Source: Anisakis pegreffii
Lineage: Eukaryota; Nematoda; Chromadorea; Rhabditida; Anisakidae
Length of the DNA: 64,000 nucleotides
Assembly (NCBI GenBank): GCA_035041965.1
Contig: JAPYMA010002068.1
Span: 1-64,000 of the forward strand
Direction of reading: 5' to 3'
Positions 38,401 through 49,301 of this stretch are shown here, piece by piece. Both the position numbers and the translations under genes were made by a program. Below the pieces are notes generated by a model. The model searched no databases. It worked only from the letters and a program-made list of their open reading frames with translations, and was not told the DNA's origin. Position 1 is the stretch's first letter. Every line of letters begins with the position of its first letter.

Positions 38401-40796
38401 ATATTTAAACGCGCATTTCAAGCTACTTTGTAGTTTCAGTCATCGAATGCCCAGATACTGATTACTTTCTCTTGACGTATAAGTTTAAACGAAGCACTTG
38501 TTATTTTCTGATGATATGACGATATAACTATTAGTCATTCCGTAAAGTTGTCTGAAAGTTCTAGGAATTCAAATTTCGTTAAATTTTTTTCACCATATAC
38601 ACTCTCGTTGTAGTGTTCAAATTTCCATATCCATGCAGCGGTTAATTTTTTCTGGTTTAAACGGTCTCACAAATCCATATTCCACAAATTTTCTGCACTC
38701 GTTTTGATCGCTGGATAATGAATTCAGCCAGTGAACCTTTTGATCAAAAGCTTACGCTAAAGTTATGTGTACGATGATTTGATACATTGAGGTTGACGAA
38801 AATAGTGCTCCGTATTTGTATTATAAACATTTTGTGGTTGAATATTGTAAATACGTATATATTTGCTGTGAATTTTTTTGTTGTTAGATCATTCCGTTTC
38901 ATAGAAATGCCTCACATTCCTTTATCGAACTTCAAGAATGAACGTAATAAGATGCTGAATACGAATATTGCTGTCTGATGTATGTGAACGTACCGAGATT
39001 GTTTTATCATTAGTCCGTGCATTATCAGATTCCAGCCATTTTCAAGCTCACGAGAAATTTGATGTTGCTAGAATTATTATAGTTGCATCGCATAATATTG
39101 TATAAATTATTGTCTTGAATGCGTTTGAATGAGTATGTCAGATGACATGTTTCAATATTGACAGTTATTATAAATTTAGTCATTCACTACATTTGGTGTC
39201 GTAAGTATCGGATATTCATCATTTTAAGCGCTCTCTCAACTTTTGTGATTAGCTTCCTCCTAGTTCCTCATTCATTCACCCAAAAACCTTATTCTTATTT
39301 CGACTTCCCGTCGATTACGGATATTCCGATTCTTTATTTCGTAAGAGCTGTTGTTCACTTTTGTGATTGAGTCACGCGCACTAAGAGTAGAAATTGACGA
39401 AGGAATTCATTGGAATATGTACTCAGGATGCCAAAAGATCAAATAATTGGAAAATCGGGTTGGAGTCCCATTCACATTCATTTCTTCCAACCGCTTGTTC
39501 GGAAAATTCATTTCTTCAGAGCGATTGAATGATAACGAATAGAATATGAACAATGGTTTTCGGTAGATCAAAACATTGTTGCTTTAATACAGTTTTAAGC
39601 AGTACATTGTTTGTGCCTTATTATTCTTGAAAATGTAGTGGTATATTTATTGCTCTCAAAAGCTCATAAAAGCTCATATGGATCAGTTTCTGTATTGTGT
39701 CATAATAATGTTCTCTTATTAAGTTTTCCTGCTATTGTACTGATATATTATCATCCCTAATTTCTCAGATCTCAGATTCGTTTCTCATTTAATCATGTTT
39801 GAAGATTTACGAAGTTGATGAAAGTTACACTTTCGAAAGAACGATTTTGAATTGATTTATTATTGAAAGACGATTGATGTAATGACGTTAAATGTTATGA
39901 TGATTCATTTTTGTGCTCTCGCATGATGTCGTTCTACTTTCTCTGTTCACAGATTCTAGTATTGTACTGTTACTACTTATGAAAATTCTCTTCAATCATA
40001 TGACCTATTTGGCTTTAATTCACGGAAGTTATACTGTTTATTTTCAAATTATTCATCTGTTTATGTTAACTTGAACTATTTTTTATGTTTTCACTTTTGA
40101 TGTTCCCACTCGTTTCCAATTAGATGACGTTTGTTCGTGGACAAAAGAATTAGAATGAAAATGTTGAGAGTGAATCATGAGCGGTGTATGCTTCTCGGAA
40201 GGATACATATCGTGTTGTAGGTATTACAATGTGCTGCTATGGGATATGAAAGTGTAGGTCTTGAGTTGAATACCTTGCTCGTGTTGTACTCGAAATATCA
40301 AGCACACCGCAAACATCTATCGCATTTGGCGAAATTTCATCGCAAAGATATTTTCAAAGCTGATCTGTCTCAGTATCAGTCGGCGGTGGTCTTTGGAGCC
40401 GAACTTTTGGTCAGTTGCATTGTTTTTCATTTCGTTCGGTCAGTCTGCATTCTTTTTCGAATTCCCATCAGATGATGAAATCTGATCTCTAATTTGTTCT
40501 AGTTCGAAATCCACACTGAGATAAAGTGAAAAACACGCTTCAACGCAGATCTGAAATATCACGGGAAGTGTGCACTTCGTTTTATTTTTTATTCATTTCA
40601 GATGGATGATTTAGTGCCAAAATTAGATGAAATGTTAACTGATTCGTATCTGATTGCATGCCGATTCCCGTTACCACCAAAAACTCGATGGGTATTGATT
40701 TGTAAAATTGGTGATGGTATTGATTCGGTATGGTTGTATCGGAAATGCGATCATGTCGTTGCTAATGAAAGTGGTGTTAAAAATGCTCAATTTTAG
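35494..40796 (+). CDS. ATPSCKMT: ATPSCKMT/FAM173-like protein-lysine methyltransferase
   Basis: Homolog of the mitochondrial methyltransferase that modifies a lysine of ATP synthase subunit c. Three phase-0 exons: 35494-35754 (87 codons), 40221-40409 (63) and 40602-40796 (64 plus stop), total 214 residues against about 233 in human. Exon 1 encodes an N-terminal hydrophobic segment (about 12-38), the family block RRVCLPYVPAT and the SAM-binding loop VDLGSGDGRV. Exon 2 continues without a gap through GYESVGLELN and the KFHRKDIFK and SQYQSAVVFG blocks. Exon 3 has YLIACRFPLPP and a C-terminal WLY. Donors are GTAAGT and GTCAGT; acceptors are TTGTAG and TTTCAG. Intron 1 is 4466 bp and contains the complete XPR1-like gene on the same strand. 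AATAAA lies 155 bp past the stop. Confidence 0.93.
36051..36053 (+). promoter_or_regulatory. Acceptor just upstream of the XPR1-like ATG
   Basis: GGTTTTCAG ends at 36051 and the ATG begins at 36054, leaving two bases (CG). This fits spliced-leader trans-splicing giving the nested gene its own mRNA 5' end. It could also be a cis acceptor for ATPSCKMT exon 1, in which case the upstream frame would hit TGA overlapping this ATG (ATGA). Confidence 0.45.
36054..38222 (+). CDS. XPR1: XPR1-like SPX-EXS phosphate exporter, single exon
   Basis: 722-residue multipass membrane protein of the XPR1/SYG1/PHO1 family; known members export inorganic phosphate and sense inositol pyrophosphates through SPX. 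The SPX domain spans about 1-190: start MKFGEQL, the YIRYEELK block, and the lysine surface KILKKHDKLM. Hydrophobic helices follow from about residue 235 to 400, then the EXS domain (about 460-650) with WDVFMDWGL, the KWYYYAAIVQD region, and FRRFIWNYFRLENEH. The C-terminus is Lys-rich and presumably cytosolic. Length matches human XPR1 (696). The whole frame is uninterrupted, whereas every other large gene here averages about 145 bp per exon; it may be a retrocopy or simply have lost introns. It lies wholly in intron 1 of the ATPSCKMT-like gene, same strand, about 300 bp after that exon. Confidence 0.96.
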   Translation: MKFGEQLASHLTPEWRKQYIRYEELKSLLYDMMAEVPTEEDKREQYIAQMDEKFFGECEQELTKINLFFSQKIAEAQGKYHELNSELMAFKEFMCSTDGEQSRKFTTNLRNRFARRRVSATKHVSRERAKTAQQLKLAFSEFYLALVLVQNFQQLNATGFRKILKKHDKLMMNERGLDWRINKVEKSSFFLNREIETLISSVETNVINDLEDGNRQAGMKRLKVPPLSEKQHATTTFSLGLFLGAFIVLAIAILLTWFSVDVRPSEPKWVAVRLFRGLILFFMSVWLCGLNMYGWAAAGVNHVLIFEVDPRNHLTYQTLMQISSFMCMLWAIGVLGYLYAHLINLPPFLFPMLLMIVCVFILFNPLKKPDKIFRRNSRFWLLKHCFNCFSAPLHFVTFPDFWLGDQMNSLTTSFLDLQYFVCFYATEIDYSGWTMTVRTINLTSDEAVPWGYVDINTGRDMCTSASGVRALVSIIPATVRFMQCLRRFRDTHRAHPHLVNAGKYFTTYLVIIFKSLNHWAEKGDPSATSIFFYLWIAAYIISFTYTFLWDVFMDWGLIDPRAPKDSPFLREEMIYGSKWYYYAAIVQDFVLRLSWVLNVSLGEAWTLDSDLLTCITAPLEIFRRFIWNYFRLENEHVNNCGQFRAVRDISVKPIKKGDLESLLCKMDQQDGVTHRGQDLRDRVKKQKKAAKSKRQILKKTLIPRIALSTNPNNSSVTLESKH
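38223..40220 (+). other. Rest of ATPSCKMT intron 1 / XPR1-like 3' flank
   Basis: About 2 kb of AT-rich sequence after the XPR1-like stop. It must hold that gene's 3' UTR and end of transcription, plus the remainder of the host intron up to the TTGTAG acceptor. No further coding exon is convincing: the exon 1 to exon 2 junction already gives an unbroken family alignment. Confidence 0.6.
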
Positions 40797-40950
40797 GCTC
40801 GTTTCATTCATTCAAAAATTTTTAATCATATGCATTATCAGTAGTATACTATTATTGTTTATGTGGTTCGTATTTGTTCCGAACTATGCGTCATATTTAC
40901 TGTCACTGATGATTATATTATCGTTCACATAATTCCACTAAGCACATCGC

Positions 40951-40956
40951 AATAAA
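40951..40956 (+). terminator. Poly(A) signal AATAAA of the ATPSCKMT-like gene
   Basis: First AATAAA after the stop at 40796, at a normal nematode 3' UTR distance. Motif seen; use inferred. Confidence 0.45.
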
Positions 40957-42657
40957 TGACTGTTGTGTCGTGCTCTCATAAGAAGTTATATTCTCTATCC
41001 GAACGTACGGTAATGCGTTATATTATACATCGTTACTCTTTAGGAGTGCACGTGTCCTGTTTATTTCTACAGTGGGACGAAACATTTTGATGCTTCCGGT
41101 TTGATAATCGAATACGTTGATGGCATTGTTCCGGCGCTGGGAATGTTTGATTGGGTGGACACTTTTTGAAATTAACTGATCGCTCGTTAGTTAAGCGCTC
41201 AATTAGTGAGCAGATTGAATGTTCTATATGGAATGAAATAAAGCTAGAATAAAGAGATTTGCACACAGTGGGAACAAAATGATTCCAAAAAAACTGGAAA
41301 GTATGTCTGATGTATCGTAGACGAATGGGAGAATTATCAGACAAACAGAACAAATGCTGAAAATTTCGAATTGATGGTGAGACGTTGGATTGTTGTGGAA
41401 GAGATTACAAAGTGAATCAGCTAAACACAACCTAAAATACCATGGTGTTCTGTGAGTACCAATCGCACATCACTACGATAGGTACTGATCGAATGCCATG
41501 CGTGACGGATTTCTTCAACATAATTGCCATGGTAGATCTCCAGCTCTAATTAAACCTCAAATCATTTTCAAGTCGAATCCCCACTATGCACCAATGTAAA
41601 TTTCAAGTGCAAATTCAGTTATGAGAAGTAATAACTCATTGTGAGCCATTTATTGAGCATGGACGATAACGGTTAATTTCAAGCTTTAAGCACAGAATTC
41701 AGACTATTCGTTGCGCAAAAACCTAATCCCAGAATGTCACCTTTCCAGCGTCTTTATGAACATAGCGTAACATCAAGAGTGCTTGTAGCTGAAATCGTTG
41801 TGCAAATCTTTCTCTTAATCAAACCAAGAATTTCGGGAATCACAGAATGATGATCGTTGAGAAATCGTGTAACCGTTCTTAAGTAATAAAATCTTGAGAG
41901 CGTGATTTCTCACATGTAACTGTTTTCAACCTTTCAGACTGTAGTTTGAAGCTGCTTGCATTTTTAGAACCGAACCAAACAAAGGGATTAATGAACTCAA
42001 TGCATTTGACATCGTTGTGTTCGATCCTCTGCTTGAATCAACCTTCGATAAGAACGAGAGCCACATACTATCAGCCGTCAAAAAGATGGCCTCCTCGATT
42101 CGTTAGGTTGGTAAAATTGACATCTTCTGCAGTGATTATCATTTGAAGTTAGGGTTAATTTGAAAATCTCTCCAGTCGAATTCAGCACTCTAAGAACGTT
42201 GTATTCGGAGTGAATAATATTCTGCATTGAAGTGCAATATGACCACGATTCAAGACCACAGTTTAGCCCAAGAGTTTCGTCATAGAGAAAGAAATTAAAA
42301 AAAGAACACCAAAGAGGAGCGCTCGGTGCTAATGAGCACTTACTGTCATGCTACAAACATAGAGCAGTTCGGGACTTTCCTCGATTGTCGCGGAATTTTG
42401 CGAGGGTTTCTCATTGATGAATGAACCATTTTTACCTGATGCTTCAAAATTGGAAAAAAGAGATCTTTCACATTACCCTAATGGGCATGAGCATTTGTGC
42501 GAATATTGAAAAATTCCATAAATTTGATTGCAAGTAAACGGAATTAAGCATTGCTCGTACGTTTACTAAAATCAGATGTAATTCACTGAAAGGAATGTAT
42601 TCAGCGAAGCGGAATTCGGATGTTTCATAGTTATGGATTGTTCATTTCATTCACTGT

Positions 42658-42870
42658 TTATTCGAATTTGAAATTTACTTTCATTCGGAAATGGCAAACA
42701 TTGATCTCGTGGAATGCCTTTAGTATTTGCGGCCCTTTTGTCCCAATATTTGCGCAGTTCGTCACCTCAGCTAAACAGTCTATCGGTCTGAATATAAGTT
42801 CACGCGAACAACTCGGATCTGTGTTTGCGAACAATGCTACATGTAGGATTTCGAGCAGGAAGATTACCAT
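42658..42870 (-). CDS. Possible first exon of a secreted Cys-containing protein
   Basis: The minus-strand ORF starts MVIFLLEILHVALFA, a plausible signal peptide. It continues with Cys residues spaced as in nematode secreted domains (CSREL, DCLAEV, NCANIG, VCHF). A donor-like GTAAAT falls after the RMK codons. I could not find partner exons below 42650, and a plus-strand ORF overlaps the same bases, so this may be chance. No family assigned. Confidence 0.25.
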   Translation of the reverse strand: MVIFLLEILHVALFANTDPSCSRELIFRPIDCLAEVTNCANIGTKGPQILKAFHEINVCHFRMKVNFKFE

Positions 42871-43264
42871 AATTCAATTTTGGTTCTTTGTGAACACATC
42901 TGAATAAATGTTTATGCAATTTGTGTTTATAAGAAAATGTTTTCATGATGAAAAGCAATGAAAGCGCATTTCAACGATACAATTGCATTCATTCAGTAAA
43001 TCAAATCGAACAATGCTGGATTGTTTGCATGTGAACATTTCAGCAATTGTTCATTTGATTGAGTATACATTTCCCAGAAACTGTTCAAATTGACAGTAAT
43101 TTTTATGGATGTTATTTAGCAGAATATTGAATGAACAATCCAAAATCATTTTGCATCAGTTTATATGATATGCTGCAAATCACTATAGAGCTGTTGAAGA
43201 CTTCATGCAGAGCATCTGTTCAAATGATCATAAAATATCAGTCAGTTATAATTTCAGACGTTTT

Positions 43265-43459
43265 ATGCTACGATATCCACAAGGCTATCTTTATATTGCA
43301 CTCGGAATTTGCTCAACCGGAATGGTATTTCCGGTATTTATTTGGATGTACAAAGCGTTCACGATGAATAAAGATGAATTCATTGACTATCGCAACCAGT
43401 ATAATGCGGTTGTGCTAGATCGACAAAAATACGGTATTTGTTCAGTGGAGCTTTTTTGA
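43265..43459 (+). CDS. Small one-pass membrane protein (64 residues)
   Basis: The ATG follows an AATTTCAG acceptor by seven bases (43257), the arrangement expected for a trans-spliced gene. The product has a short basic start (MLRYPQ), one clear membrane segment (YLYIALGICSTGMVFPVFIW) and a charged tail (NKDEFIDYRNQYN...), ending VELF. The segment with a Pro, then an E-[FY]-x-x-x-x-x-Q-x-x-N pattern recalls SMIM20/MITRAC7-type mitochondrial proteins, but the resemblance is weak and by eye. It may instead be the last exon of a longer gene. Confidence 0.4.
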   Translation: MLRYPQGYLYIALGICSTGMVFPVFIWMYKAFTMNKDEFIDYRNQYNAVVLDRQKYGICSVELF

Positions 43460-45070
43460 AACTCTCAGAGAGAACTGTTGAAAAACTGTCGGTCACTAAG
43501 TGATGTCAAGTAATCTGCAAGGGACTACCGCTTGAACGTTATGAAAAAATTCGAGCCAGAGGCACTGAAAATTAATCGCAGCCTCCTCATCCTTAGATTC
43601 AGGGTTAGGCTACGGTTGCATTTATGATGAAACCTCTCCAAACCGCAAGAAACTGGTGAAAGTAAGAGAATATTTTATCTACAACCATCTGAACATTTCA
43701 ATGTACAGACTTTTAATTCGATTGATCGACCCAATCAAATGCCATCATGTATAGCATTGTCATTATATCGAACTTTCCAGTGCATGAGTGACGTTCTGAA
43801 GGTGTTTTGGTGACGAATGAAATTTTCAGGACGACAATTGGCGTTCCCGTTCTTTTTTCCTTCGAAAGGGATAAATGTTGAGAAGAAAGATATCGATTAA
43901 ACGTAATCCAGAGATTATCTGTATTTTGTAGTACCGCATAGTTTACGTGCATAAATTTATACGGAATCGAATGTTTCAGTGGTGATATCGCCGTGAATGC
44001 GTCGAATGAAATTGACTGTTTCCGTTATTTATTTGATAATACTGCGCAGTTTTCAAATAAAACATTTTTGATCAAATGTTTCGTATACTAATGGTCTATG
44101 TAAGCTGATGGATGAAGCAAGATAATTTGACAAAAATTCAAACGATTATTGTATGAGACAGTGCTCGAGCGGTGCCAATTACTATAATACGTAAGCCTTT
44201 CCACTTTATTTTTCAATAGATTTCGATGATATCGTTCATTTAGTTTCATTTCAAAGAGTTTTTTCCTGTCATTTTGTGACGTGCTTTTTCATTTACCGAT
44301 GATTTCATTAATAAAGTTCGAAAATTTCACTCGATTCCTTCACTCAGTGGTTGCCACAGCGAACTTTTCCCTTCCAATCCGTAAGGTCTGTTGCATCATG
44401 TGCTATTATCGCAACCGCCTTCATTCTTCTTTCTTTACGCATCTAATCGACTTCGTTTGATCGGCATCCCGTTCGTCATTTTCAATTTCAGCATCGTCTT
44501 AGCAACATATTCATCTTCGTCCCCGTACACGTACCAATGCCAGTTTGAATTTCATCCCCTTAAATTGTCCCTTAATCTTGTCACTCGATCAAACCCTCTG
44601 ATAAAAGCATTCCCGACCTTGTGCGTCTTCATCACCTCCAATAAGAGTGGTTGCGTTTTCACGCTTCCGGTTCATGTATCATGCCCGATTTCAGCAGCAT
44701 TTTGTATGTCATATCCTTTACTTCCGCATCCAGCGTTTTGACACCATCAACAGTCATTCATAAATAGCAAGAAACTCGATATGATCGCGTCCTCGGATCC
44801 AAATAACTGCTGTATTGTTTCAAAAACATTATTTATAGTGTCTTTTCCATCGTTTGCTCAAATAAACTGTTGAACCGAGGTTTTTTTTTGGAAAGATTCG
44901 TATTGTTATTTATGGATGTATGTTGAAATAATGGGAGGATAGAATGGCACGTCTGAGAGATCTTTCAACACCATGTGATCTATTGCCCCCTCCCATGGGC
45001 ATTATCTTCTTGTTTAAGCTTATCATCCACATGCATGCATCTACACGCACTGAACTCGATACATTCATGA

Positions 45071-45169
<99 letters not shown>

Positions 45170-46476
45170 TTCAATGCTTATATCCATTCTTTCTTTCGAG
45201 ACATGCCAACGCAGCGGACATATCGAGCAGTCAAATAACCAACTCACATCCATCTTGACATTTATGAGCAAATAACCGAATGAGAACTACTCATTCAGAT
45301 ATCCAAAAGCTATCATTTTCGTTATTCTCATTTCATGACCGCTAAGAATTATCACGTATGCATTCACCAGATGGCCAAAAACTGCATTCTTTCAGCACAC
45401 AACTCCCATAGGAATGAATGATCGCTTCAAATACCTAAATGCTTCTGGTGCAGATAAGTGCATTCTTGAGCATATCGTCTGTCGTCATGAGCACCTATAC
45501 CAACTGCTGAAAGGATGTCGTTGCAAAGCCTTCCTTTCACGTATTAGATTCCATTCGATTCGGATTCAATGAAGTGAAAAAGTATTTTTGATAAGCATGT
45601 TCATTACAAAGCAAAAATAAACAAGGATTTTATGATTTATAGCAATTCGTTGTTAATTCGTTCCCTTGCAGATGCGTCAGTTCGTTCGATTGCAAACGTT
45701 CAACTGACCGTTTCCCATTCTATTACGATTTCGTTTCACCAGGATAAACTTGACCCAAATTTGTTGGTTTCGTCGCTCTGTTTTGCATATTGTTCTGAAT
45801 TAAAATTATCAATCTATGCATATTCAGAGAAATGGTTTCGGTGCATTCATATTCGGTTGTACAAAAGTTTGATGGATCCTAGGGAGCAACATTTGAATGA
45901 AATTTTTAAAAAGTAACAAGATTAAACTGATTTAAGTGACTTAGGTGAATGCATCTGTTGGTTGTTGCAGTCAGCTGCTCAACAACATTTGTTCGCGTGA
46001 ACATGTGGGTATGAGTTTGTTGGTGCATTGTGAGATGCCACACGTTTTGTTGCAATAAACTGCAACACGATCCCCTCGCCTTATCTCATTCGATCTTTTT
46101 TATCGAATCCTTATCCTCACAACCTAAAAACTATCGAATATCGAAATGCTTCTCTAATTCGCGTGATTTGTATTTTTTTTCATTCGCATTTCCGCATAAA
46201 AGTTTCTCTTTTGCAATGGTGATAACGAGTCGAAGTGAAAGTACTATTGATGCTTGATTGCGGTTGTTTGAATCGCAAATTTATTCTGGGCAAGAAGGAA
46301 AATTCGTAGAGTGAGGCGAGCCGGAGTTCTCAATTGCAGACGATCAACTGTAAGAGATGGAAAAACAAAAAGCCTTTAGAGAGCTTTCTTTCTGATTGTC
46401 GTCAAGAATTTGAGATGAAAACATCCTGTTGACCAAAACCTACCACTTAGTGTGTGCATCTGCTAAATTTGTAAAA
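43460..46476. other. Gene-poor spacer with microsatellite
   Basis: No supportable gene. Apart from the (TA)n tract at 45075-45167, only short ORFs without splice context or recognisable motifs are seen. Confidence 0.5.
45075..45167. repeat. (TA)n microsatellite, about 46 units
   Basis: An uninterrupted 93-bp TA dinucleotide run. The Ile-Tyr ORFs that cover it on both strands are artefacts of the repeat. Confidence 0.98.
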
Positions 46477-46662
46477 ATGCTGGAAATGAGCTGGAGCCGA
46501 CTGCTTTCACTTGGAATTGTAAATATGTGTTTTTTAAATTCAATTTTACGTCTTGCGAATTCATCGCAATATAATGAGCCGTTCTGCTGGAATATGTGTA
46601 ACGAGATTTGTTCGTTTTGCATTCGCCAACATTCTCAAGAAACCAGCTTACAAGTCCATTGA
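46477..46662 (+). CDS. Hypothetical small secreted Cys-rich protein
   Basis: The ORF begins with ATGs at 46477 or 46486, followed by a hydrophobic leader (LLSLGIVNMCFLNSIL). A short mature part has closely spaced cysteines (FCWNMCNEICSFC) and ends SLQVH. No family is recognised. It is single-exon as read, with no clear acceptor at the ATG, and a minus-strand ORF overlaps it. Either a small secreted peptide gene or chance. Confidence 0.25.
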   Translation: MLEMSWSRLLSLGIVNMCFLNSILRLANSSQYNEPFCWNMCNEICSFCIRQHSQETSLQVH

Positions 46663-48610
46663 ATTAGCTTTGCGATGCTCCAATTGATTTCTTTGCATGA
46701 TTATGGTTGTATTCACTAATAGTAAGTTCTTTCAGCAGATATCGTCAACTGCGTTCACGTCCAGAAAATGCGTGAGATAAAACTGTTTGGTAATCTAGTT
46801 TTTTAAAGATTGCTATAGTTTTTTTGTAGCGTCCTCGAAATCCATTGAAGTTATTCATCATGGATTGTTAGTCATTCGAATCAAGGAAAGGGAAGTTGAG
46901 AGAACAATTAATAACAGTTTTTTCGATTTATTATTCGGGATGATATTGTGGAACATCGGTGAATGATTTACATTTTATGTCCTCACCAGGACAGTTTCCA
47001 CTTGGTTTAGGTTAATGGTTGTAAGATTGAACATCTTTTATCTGGCTATTCACATGATCATATCTACAGAGAAGACGACCATCATGGATATCTTAAATAC
47101 CGACGATTCTGGTTGATTTTGCTTGGAAGCCACTCCGTGAAAATTTCGGTTCAAAATATTGCGCTTCGAGTTGGTGCAAAACGCTCGAAATTTTCAGCAC
47201 ACCGATGAATTGAGCGTTCCTCCTTGTTGATTGATCTTACAACTTTTCTGCCCCCAATTTTGGAGCATCAGATAAAAACGATTCAATCGTCCTAGGAAAA
47301 CATCGCAGAAAAGTTTGTAGCAACGGAACCACAACCGAATTGTGCGAGCTCCTTAAAGCCAGTACCGCGGTAAGTGCTTATTGCCACCGCGCGATTCACT
47401 TCGTTGTTCGTTTTTTGCAGGATTTTCCTCTCCAATTTTGGTTTACGATGCAAAATTGATTCAAATCTGTCAGAAGAACATTTTTAATAAAATTTGAGCC
47501 AAAAATTGATATTTTACGTATGGATTTTTGCAAATTGAATCTGTCAACAGCACTCTAACTTTGGAATGATTTTTTAAACAGCGCATGCTATCAATGATTA
47601 TAAGCAGTTGATTCCCAATTAGACAAAGGATGCAGCTAACGTATTGCACATTGTTTTTTGAATTGAACATTCCCCTGATGGTTTACACAATATATTAATT
47701 TGGGTAATATTCACCTTTAGCGGGTCGTTAAACGATTCGAGAACACTACATGTGGATCTCAGTGAGCGGGAGCTCAGACTGCAATAATTTTGGCTAAAAT
47801 TTTGCACGGGTAGATTTTCTGACGAACTTGAATCATTTCTGCTTTGTAAACCAAAAATCGGAAGAAAAGTTTCGAAAAAGAACGAACAATAAGGAAGAAC
47901 GCTGCTCGAGAGGTGGTTCGCTTGCTGAAAACTTTTGCGACGAGTTTTTCTCCGGTGGACGAAATCATTTTTACTTGCTGCTTTAAAATTCGGAAAAGTC
48001 GAGCAACAATGAGAAACGGTCAGTTTGTTGTTATTGTTTGAATGTTCGAATACTTTGCGCCATCTACACCTTCAGTGTTCAGATTGAAATTTCGCTCGGA
48101 ATAGTTTTTAAGCAAGATGAAACACTATCGGCCGATATCCCAGAGATCGAAGGAAAGAAGTCGAATCACTCTCCTTCTTATATGAGATACTTTGTTACAT
48201 CCATTAGTGCATATAAATTGTCGCTGTGATATAAAGTCCAAAAAGCGCCACTGGATAGAGAGTCTCAAAGGATGCGTTATATCCAGCAATGATTACCCCA
48301 TTTGTAACTATAGATGATCCGTCTGTATGTTATCTTAAAGGCATGCCTACGTTTGCGTTCCTTACAATACGATTTATTTATTTCAGCTTTCCTTTGCATT
48401 ATTCCATCGAACACTTCTTTCTGTCCGAATATCATTCAAAAAAACTTCTCGAATGATGACGACAAATTTTTATTCCGCAGTATTTTTGAGATCGTAAAGT
48501 TCAAATTGTTCTACATATCCAAAATAGTGATGATTCTGTTCCACATTTCTTTCATTTTTTAAACGGTTCCATTTCGCCTTTTAGTTGTTCTGTTCTTTGG
48601 TTCCTTTTTT
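46663..48610. other. Gene-poor spacer with dispersed repeat segments
   Basis: No supportable gene. Segments at about 47250-47290 (inverted) and 47945-48000 share a loosely conserved block with 42406-42463, suggesting remnants of a dispersed repeat. Confidence 0.4.
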
Positions 48611-48650
48611 CCTGGAACTGTTCTGTTCTACTCCTTGGAATAGAACAACA
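48611..48650. repeat. Imperfect palindromic repeat, copy 1
   Basis: CCTGGAACTGTTCTGTTCTA followed by CTCCTTGGAATAGAACAAC. The two halves are partly self-complementary (TGTTCTGTTCTA against TAGAACA). A related copy lies at 49248-49301; together they bracket a small candidate secreted ORF. Confidence 0.5.
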
Positions 48651-48897
48651 ATAGAATAGTAATCATTATTGCAATAGAAGCATAATTATTCTAGATGATC
48701 AAAGGTCATGCTCAGTTGACGTAGGACCTCAGTCTGTTTGACGGTGTGATTTTAAATTGGTGTCTGTCTAGAAGCCAAAACTTTTGAAACTTGATACATT
48801 ATTGAAACCGGCATGATACATGATTTCTAGAAACGCCGAGTTTCTAAAAATGATGTATCTTACAGGTTTCAGGCTTACCAGCGTGTGTCAAGTAAAA

Positions 48898-49068
48898 ATG
48901 GCACATTGCTCTAGATTCGTATGTTTCTGTTTCGCAGTTTTGGCAAATTATTCTGTTCTGTTGAATTCCGCCGTTCAGTTGTATTCAAGTATCGATGCTT
49001 GCATGAAATGTGAAATGCAATGGCAAAATTCTCAGAGGAATATAATGAAAATTTATTCCAAGACATAG
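48898..49068 (+). CDS. Hypothetical small secreted protein (56 residues)
   Basis: The ATG lies 26-33 bases after acceptor-like CTTACAG and GTTTCAG. The frame gives a strong leader (FVCFCFAVLANYSVLL), then a short polar part with a CxxC (DACMKCEM) and a basic end (MKIYSKT). No family is recognised; it may be a first exon. Similar hairpin-like repeats sit about 250 bp upstream and 180 bp downstream. Confidence 0.3.
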   Translation: MAHCSRFVCFCFAVLANYSVLLNSAVQLYSSIDACMKCEMQWQNSQRNIMKIYSKT

Positions 49069-49247
49069 TAATCTGAATCACAAATCAAAACGAGACAACG
49101 AAAGAAACTAAAGATGTCCTATTACTACCTGTTACATTTCTAATCTAAGGTTAACATCGCATATGAATTCTGCGAAAAGGCGATCAAATTTTTCATTTGC
49201 TGGGGTCATTCTCTTCCGTCTCGTTCTCCTATCTGCATTCTTTTTTT

Positions 49248-49301
49248 CTGGAACTGTTCTGTTGCTCCTTCAAATTGTTCAGTTCCTTGAAATAGAACAT
49301 C
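49248..49301. repeat. Imperfect palindromic repeat, copy 2
   Basis: CTGGAACTGTTCTGTT...AGTTCCTTGAAATAGAACA shares its first 16 bases and its closing AATAGAACA with 48611-48650, in the same orientation. Confidence 0.5.

Larger units (their letters stand above)
40797..43257. other. Gene-poor spacer
   Basis: No confident gene. It contains one possible secreted-protein exon on the minus strand (42658-42870) and, near 42406-42463, a segment (ATTTTTACCTGATGCTTC...) resembling segments near 47250 and 47950, probably a dispersed repeat. Confidence 0.45.

Noticed and set aside
40708..40932. Hydrophobic ORF overlapping the end of the ATPSCKMT-like gene
   Set aside because: Out of frame with the conserved last exon and continuing into its 3' UTR; composition reflects AT-rich sequence.
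44391..44741. 116-codon plus-strand ORF
   Set aside because: No recognisable motif, leader or splice context; pyrimidine-rich composition explains the open frame.
44944..45271. Ile-Tyr repeat ORFs on both strands
   Set aside because: They are direct translations of the (TA)n microsatellite.
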